Assembly (NCBI GenBank): GCA_007116645.1
Contig: SKIA01000005.1
Coordinates: forward strand, 1-8,499
DNA length: 8,499 nucleotides
Direction of reading: 5' to 3'
From: Candidatus Woesearchaeota archaeon
GTDB lineage: Archaea > Nanobdellota > Nanobdellia > Woesearchaeales > SKIA01
Positions 4,975 to 8,499 of this stretch are shown here, one piece after another (position 1 is the stretch's first letter; every line of letters starts with the position of its first letter). The notes below the pieces were generated by a model. That model made no database searches, was not told where the DNA came from, and worked only from the letters and a program-made list of their open reading frames with translations. Position numbers and translations under genes: made by a program.

Positions 4975-6858
4975 ATGTCAGAGAAAGGATACGACAGTAG
5001 CAACATCACCGTTCTTGAAGGCCTTGAAGCAGTACGAAAACGCCCAGGAATGTATATTGGATCAACAGGAATCAGAGGACTACACCACCTCGTCTACGAA
5101 GTAGTAGACAACTCCATTGACGAAGCAATGGCAGGTCACTGTGACAAAATTCTCGTAACCATTCACAAAGACGGATCATTAAGTGTTGACGACAACGGAA
5201 GAGGAATTCCGGTTGCACACCACGAAAAATATGGTATGTCAGCCCTCACCGTCGTCATGACCAAACTCCACGCAGGAGGAAAGTTCGACAAAGACACCTA
5301 CAAAGTATCAGGAGGTCTGCACGGAGTAGGAATCTCAGTAGTAAACGCTCTCTCAGAATGGCTTGTTGCACGAGTATCGCGCGATGGAAAGCTGTACGAA
5401 CAACGATTCGACAGAGGAATACCAAACGGAGACGTACAAGTCGTAGGAGAATCACAAAGCACAGGAACAACAGTCACCTTCTTTCCAGACGCACAAATTT
5501 TTGAGGCAATAGAATTCCAATACGACATCCTTCAATCACGCCTACGAGAACTTGCCTTTCTCAACGCAGGAATCACCATCACGCTCAGCGATGAGCGAAC
5601 AAACACGACCAAGACGTTTTCGTACGAAGGAGGCATTAAAACATTTGTAGAACACCTGAACAAAAACAAGAACGGCCTTCACGAAGCCATCATGGTGGTC
5701 GGAGAAAAAGACAACGTTGTTGTTGAAGCAGCACTCCAATACACAGACGGCTTTTCAGAAAGCGTGTTCTCATTTGTCAACAACATCAACACGCACGAAG
5801 GAGGATCACACCTCTCAGGCTTTAAAGCAGCACTCACACGGACATTCAATAACTACGCAAGCAAAAATAAACTCGCAGACTTTAGCTTTTCATCAGACGA
5901 CACACGAGAAGGACTTACCGCAATTATCTCAGTAAAAGTTCCTGAACCACAGTTCGAAGGGCAAACAAAAACCAAGCTCGGAAACAGCGAAGTAAAAGGA
6001 ATCACAGACAGCATCCTCTCAGAAGCACTCACGACATACTTTGCAGAAAACCCCAAAGTAGCAAAGACGGTCATTGAAAAAGCAGTCTCAGCAGCAAAAG
6101 CGCGCGAAGCAGCACGAAAAGCACGAGACCTTGTCAGAAGAAAATCAGCACTAGAAAGCTCAACGCTCCCAGGAAAACTTGCTGACTGTCAAGAAAAAGA
6201 CGCAACAAAAGCAGAACTCTTCTTGGTCGAAGGAGACTCGGCGGGCGGGTCAAGTAAATCAGCACGAAAACGAGAGTTTCAAGCAATCCTTCCTTTGAGA
6301 GGAAAGATCTTGAACGTAGAAAAAGCGCGACTCAACAAAGTCCTTGCAAACAACGAAGTCGTAAACATCATCACAGCCCTTGGATGCGGAATCGGAGAAG
6401 AGTTTTCACTCGAAAAACTGCGCTATCACAAAATAATTCTGATGATGGACGCAGACGTTGACGGAGCACACATCTCAACACTACTACTAACACTATTTTT
6501 CAGACACATGCAACCACTCATCGAGAGCGGATATGTGTACATGGCACAACCACCACTGTTCTTAGTAAAAAAAGGACGAGCAAAACACTACTGCTACACA
6601 GACGCAGAGAAAAATAAACTCCTACAAGAACTCGGGACCGGAGCACAAGTTCAGCGCTACAAAGGTCTTGGAGAGATGAACCCCGACCAACTCTGGGAAA
6701 CCACCATGGACCCAGACACGCGAAAACTCAAACAAATAAAGATTGAAGATGCAATTTCTGCAGATGAAATGTTTACCGTGCTTATGGGCGACGCAGTGGA
6801 GCCTAGAAGAGAGTTTATTGAGCAAAACGCACTGTACGTGACTGATCTTGATGTTTGA
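4975..6858 (+). CDS. gyrB: DNA gyrase subunit B (type IIA topoisomerase)
   Basis: GyrB is the ATPase subunit that, with GyrA in an A2B2 complex, introduces negative supercoils. The 627-residue protein has the GHKL ATPase domain (about 1-215) with YEVVDNSIDEA (41-51, Glu42 catalytic), DDNGRGIP (72-79), GGKFDKDTYKVSGGLHGVG (101-119) and Arg136 in VSRDGK. The transducer (about 216-385) contains QTKTKLGN (330-337) with its conserved Lys. The TOPRIM domain has LVEGDSAGG (417-425, Glu419), the acidic MDADVDG (491-497) and QRYKGLGEMNP (560-570). The tail (EQNALYVTDLDV) closely resembles bacterial GyrB. It lacks the large TOPRIM insertion of E. coli GyrB (804 aa). gyrA is not in this window. The gene overlaps the following CYTH gene by 8 nt, so the two are probably co-translated. 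Codons are strongly biased to C-ending Asn, Asp and His, consistent with high expression. Confidence 0.98.
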   Translation: MSEKGYDSSNITVLEGLEAVRKRPGMYIGSTGIRGLHHLVYEVVDNSIDEAMAGHCDKILVTIHKDGSLSVDDNGRGIPVAHHEKYGMSALTVVMTKLHAGGKFDKDTYKVSGGLHGVGISVVNALSEWLVARVSRDGKLYEQRFDRGIPNGDVQVVGESQSTGTTVTFFPDAQIFEAIEFQYDILQSRLRELAFLNAGITITLSDERTNTTKTFSYEGGIKTFVEHLNKNKNGLHEAIMVVGEKDNVVVEAALQYTDGFSESVFSFVNNINTHEGGSHLSGFKAALTRTFNNYASKNKLADFSFSSDDTREGLTAIISVKVPEPQFEGQTKTKLGNSEVKGITDSILSEALTTYFAENPKVAKTVIEKAVSAAKAREAARKARDLVRRKSALESSTLPGKLADCQEKDATKAELFLVEGDSAGGSSKSARKREFQAILPLRGKILNVEKARLNKVLANNEVVNIITALGCGIGEEFSLEKLRYHKIILMMDADVDGAHISTLLLTLFFRHMQPLIESGYVYMAQPPLFLVKKGRAKHYCYTDAEKNKLLQELGTGAQVQRYKGLGEMNPDQLWETTMDPDTRKLKQIKIEDAISADEMFTVLMGDAVEPRREFIEQNALYVTDLDV

Positions 6859-7402
6859 AGTAGAACGCAAATTCTTGTACGAAGAAGAAAAAGTAGCTTT
6901 GCTCATCAAAGACGCAGAATTTCTTTTTGAAACACAACTCACAGACATATACTATGATGATGAAGACCACTCCCTATGGCTGTCAGACATATTCTTGCGC
7001 GAGCGAAATGGAAAGCTTGAGCTCAAAGTAGGAGCACAAGACAACAGCGGCGAGACAAAAATATACAAAGAATACGAGGGCGAAGAAATTGCGAACGTAC
7101 TTTCTCAGCCCCTTAGCGCGTATGCGCCCCGTATCACTATTCACAAACATCGACGTAGCTACACTCTCTCAAACGCGCGAATAGACTTGGATAATTCAAT
7201 TATCAACAACAAAACATATCGAATCGGAGAAATTGAATGCGTGTCTGAACATAAAGAAACCGACGCGCACGCGCAATTAGATGCTCTCTTCTCAACATAC
7301 GACCTTAAGCCAGTCATACACGGGCCAGTGTTTTTATACATCAAAGAAACAAATCCAGAACTGTTTGAAAAACTAACTCAGAAAAAACGCATCAGAGAGT
7401 AA
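6851..7402 (+). CDS. CYTH-domain protein, thiamine-triphosphatase-like
   Basis: The 183-residue protein is one CYTH domain (triphosphate tunnel metalloenzyme fold). It begins with the diagnostic ExExK motif at residues 3-7 (EVERK), followed by TDIYYD (31-36), LWLSDIFLRER (42-52), KLELKVG (55-61), KIYKEYEG (70-77), the strand pair around HRRSY (100-104), IDLD (111-114) and GEIECV (126-131). Charged residues facing the tunnel (Arg50, Arg52, Lys59, Asp112, Asp114, Glu127, Glu129) bind metal and triphosphate in this family. The order DxYYD then LxxxDxFLRxR resembles eukaryotic thiamine triphosphatase more than CyaB adenylate cyclase, but the substrate (ThTP, inorganic triphosphate or other) is not decided. 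An in-frame TTG at 6848 would add one residue; the ATG is preferred because EVERK normally starts almost at the N-terminus. It overlaps the end of gyrB by 8 nt. Confidence 0.87.
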   Translation: MFEVERKFLYEEEKVALLIKDAEFLFETQLTDIYYDDEDHSLWLSDIFLRERNGKLELKVGAQDNSGETKIYKEYEGEEIANVLSQPLSAYAPRITIHKHRRSYTLSNARIDLDNSIINNKTYRIGEIECVSEHKETDAHAQLDALFSTYDLKPVIHGPVFLYIKETNPELFEKLTQKKRIRE

Positions 7403-7403
7403 C

Positions 7404-7411
7404 TTTTTAAA
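7404..7411 (+). promoter_or_regulatory. TATA box for the eS1 gene
   Basis: TTTTTAAA begins one base after the CYTH stop codon. Initiation about 26 nt downstream falls near 7430-7440, giving a leader of about 55-65 nt before the ATG at 7494. A tandem 10-nt near-repeat, CCATAAGA at 7431-7438 and 7441-7448, sits at the predicted start region. Confidence 0.6.
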
Positions 7412-7480
7412 CAAAACCACGTTCTCCCAACCATAAGAACCCATAAGACGGCTATCAATGCCTACCTATACGGGGGGTTC

Positions 7481-7485
7481 GGAGG
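7481..7485 (+). promoter_or_regulatory. Shine-Dalgarno site deciding the eS1 start
   Basis: GGAGG lies 8 nt before the ATG at 7494, complementary to the 16S rRNA 3' end. It favours this ATG over an in-frame ATG at 7458, and matches the MAQKIRRGKRKW start that fits the eS1 family. It is the only clear Shine-Dalgarno site I see before a gene here. Confidence 0.75.
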
Positions 7486-7493
7486 AAAAACAT

Positions 7494-8255
7494 ATGGCAC
7501 AAAAAATTCGCCGCGGAAAGCGGAAATGGTATTCAATTCACGCACCAAAGCTGTTTGAACAACAAGAAATCGGACAAACATTCGTTTACGAAACAGAAAA
7601 CATCGTTGGAAAACACGTCAAAGTAAACCTAATGACGCTCACCAACAACCCAAAAAAGCAAAGCATGAACGTCTTTTTCGCAGTCACTGACTTCAAAGAA
7701 GGAAAAGCAAGCACGAAAACGCTCGGTGTAGAAATGCAACAAGCAAGCACTCGCCGCCTTGCACGAAGAGGACGATCAAAAGTTGCAGACTCATTTAGAG
7801 CGCGCACAAAGAAAGGACAAATCGTTCGTGTAAAACCAGTGATTATGACGAGAACGCTTGCAGACGGAGAAGTACAAAAAGCACTTCGCGCACGCTGCAG
7901 AGAACTCATCAAAGAAACACTTGGAAAATACTCGTTTGACACCGTCATCTCAGACATCGCAAACAACAGACTACAAAAATACCTCAAAGACCAACTCTCA
8001 GCAGTCTTCCCTGTTCGGTCAGCAGACATCAGATATCTGCGATACGAAAAAGCAGACAGCGAAGAAGAAGACGACCTAGAAGAAACACAATACGTTGAAC
8101 GCCCAAAACGCGAAAAAACGCCAAAAGCATCAACAGAAGGTCTTGCTTCGCTCAAAGAAGGTCTTGAAGAAGCTCTCGCAGCCGAAAAAGACGAGCCAGC
8201 TCCTAAAAAAGCTAAGAAAAAGGTTGTTGAAGAAGACGACGAAGACGAGGAGTAA
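7494..8255 (+). CDS. rps3ae: 30S ribosomal protein eS1 (S3Ae)
   Basis: The 253-residue protein matches archaeal/eukaryotic S3Ae: a basic start followed by KWYSIHAPKLF (11-21), IGQTFVYETENIVGKHVKV (26-44), a strand MNVFFAVTDF (58-67), STRRLARRGRSKVADSF (85-101), GQIVRVKPVIMT (108-119) and a helix around KALRARCRELIKETL (129-143). It is a small-subunit protein near the mRNA exit and platform. The conserved core ends near residue 185. A low-complexity tail of about 68 residues follows, alternating acidic (SEEEDDLEE, EEDDEDEE) and Lys/Pro/Ala-rich (PAPKKAKKK) stretches, longer than I expect for archaeal eS1. Starting at 7458 would add 12 residues, but the Shine-Dalgarno site favours 7494. It is probably monocistronic, with its own promoter and a hairpin terminator at the stop. 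Confidence 0.95.
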   Translation: MAQKIRRGKRKWYSIHAPKLFEQQEIGQTFVYETENIVGKHVKVNLMTLTNNPKKQSMNVFFAVTDFKEGKASTKTLGVEMQQASTRRLARRGRSKVADSFRARTKKGQIVRVKPVIMTRTLADGEVQKALRARCRELIKETLGKYSFDTVISDIANNRLQKYLKDQLSAVFPVRSADIRYLRYEKADSEEEDDLEETQYVERPKREKTPKASTEGLASLKEGLEEALAAEKDEPAPKKAKKKVVEEDDEDEE

Positions 8256-8275
8256 ACTCCTCATTTCTTTTTTTT
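8247..8275 (+). terminator. Hairpin plus T-tract terminator overlapping the eS1 stop codon
   Basis: GAGGAG (8247-8252) pairs with CTCCTC (8257-8262) around a TAAA loop, and a T-rich run with eight consecutive Ts (8268-8275) follows. The left arm encodes the last two Glu codons and the loop contains the TAA stop. It looks like a bacterial intrinsic terminator; in archaea the T-tract alone could act. Confidence 0.65.
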
Positions 8276-8291
8276 CTTATTTTCTCAACAA

Positions 8292-8300
8292 CTTTTTAAC
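8292..8300 (+). promoter_or_regulatory. TATA box for bud32
   Basis: CTTTTTAAC is centred about 26 nt before the ATG at 8322, again at leaderless spacing, and lies directly after the eS1 terminator. Confidence 0.6.
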
Positions 8301-8321
8301 CCACAAAACACTTCTTCTCAC

Positions 8322-8499
8322 ATGAAACTCGCGCAAGGAGCAGAAGCCACGCTCACAAAAAAAGATGGAGTAGTAGTAAAAGATCGAAAAGCAAAAACGT
8401 ACCGCCACCCAGACCTTGACGCAAGCTTGCGCAACAGCCGCACAAAGCGAGAAGCAAAAGTGCTTGTGCGCCTTGAAGGCCTTGCGCCAAAACTCATCA
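8322..8499 (+). CDS. bud32: Bud32 atypical Ser/Thr kinase of the KEOPS complex (3' end cut by the window)
   Basis: The visible 59 codons give a Bud32 N-terminus: KLAQGAEA (2-9) replaces a classical glycine-rich loop, VVVKDR (17-22) carries the ATP-binding lysine Lys20, TYRHPDLD (26-33) is the family signature, and RNSRTKREAKVL (37-48) contains the helix-C glutamate Glu43. Bud32 is the ATPase/kinase subunit that supports Kae1 in making the t6A modification at position 37 of ANN-decoding tRNAs. In many archaea Bud32 is encoded next to or fused with Kae1; here it begins with its own methionine and no Kae1 domain precedes it. Whether Kae1 follows cannot be seen. The start is supported by the leaderless TATA spacing. 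Confidence 0.93.
   Translation, partial: MKLAQGAEATLTKKDGVVVKDRKAKTYRHPDLDASLRNSRTKREAKVLVRLEGLAPKLI

Noticed and set aside
7458..7493. In-frame ATG giving a longer eS1
   Set aside because: GGAGG is correctly spaced for the ATG at 7494, and the extra residues do not look like the family N-terminus; kept only as a possible alternative form.
7586..8155. Long open frame (189 codons) on the minus strand opposite the eS1 gene
   Set aside because: It is a shadow of the strongly biased eS1 coding sequence; the translation is Ser/Arg/Phe-rich without motifs, and it has no promoter.
1..8499. CRISPR array, insertion sequence, phage, defence island, tRNA or rRNA
   Set aside because: I looked for repeat-spacer patterns, transposase motifs, terminal repeats and tRNA arms and found none. 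The window is mainly housekeeping genes, and I see no convincing new multi-gene system.

Overview
The window looks like chromosomal DNA of an archaeon, most likely a small-genome DPANN-type lineage (Woesearchaeota/Pacearchaeota-like), though I cannot fix the phylum from sequence alone. The archaeal evidence is aEF-1beta, ribosomal protein eS1 (S3Ae), the start of a Bud32 kinase, a COG2888-type zinc-ribbon protein, and TATA boxes about 25-28 nt ahead of most start codons, as in leaderless transcription. DNA gyrase subunit B is of bacterial type, as in many archaea that acquired gyrase. Genes are tightly packed, with short spacers, 4- to 8-nt same-strand overlaps and two convergent tail-to-tail overlaps. 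No gap exceeds 150 bp.

Layout: (1) 1-325: the end of one small unknown gene and a complete 60-codon unknown gene, joined by an ATGA stop/start overlap. (2) 285-716, minus strand: a membrane-anchored protein with two dockerin-like calcium loops. (3) 801-1373: a small intramembrane M50/site-2-type metalloprotease. (4) 1435-2985: CTP synthase (pyrG), then a 54-codon zinc-ribbon gene (3017-3181). (5) 3113-4495, minus strand: a two-gene unit of an alpha/beta hydrolase followed by an HD-like protein whose end overlaps the zinc-ribbon gene antisense. (6) 4547-4825: EF-1beta, transcribed away from the hydrolase through an apparently shared palindromic TATA element. (7) 4975-7402: gyrB and an overlapping CYTH-domain triphosphatase-like gene. 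(8) 7494-8255: eS1 with a long charged C-terminal tail, its own promoter and a Shine-Dalgarno site. (9) 8322-end: bud32, cut by the window edge.

The genes are mostly housekeeping: pyrimidine nucleotide supply (pyrG), translation (EF-1beta, eS1, the zinc-ribbon protein, and tRNA modification through Bud32/KEOPS) and DNA topology (gyrB). The surface and membrane part (dockerin-like protein and M50 protease, divergently transcribed) and the hydrolase/HD pair are accessory. I see no mobile element, CRISPR array, tRNA, rRNA or obvious defence system. The unusual points are small-scale: paired loss of zinc knuckles, a degenerate HD centre, convergent coding overlaps, a bidirectional TATA element, a terminator hairpin containing a stop codon, and one Shine-Dalgarno leader among apparently leaderless neighbours.
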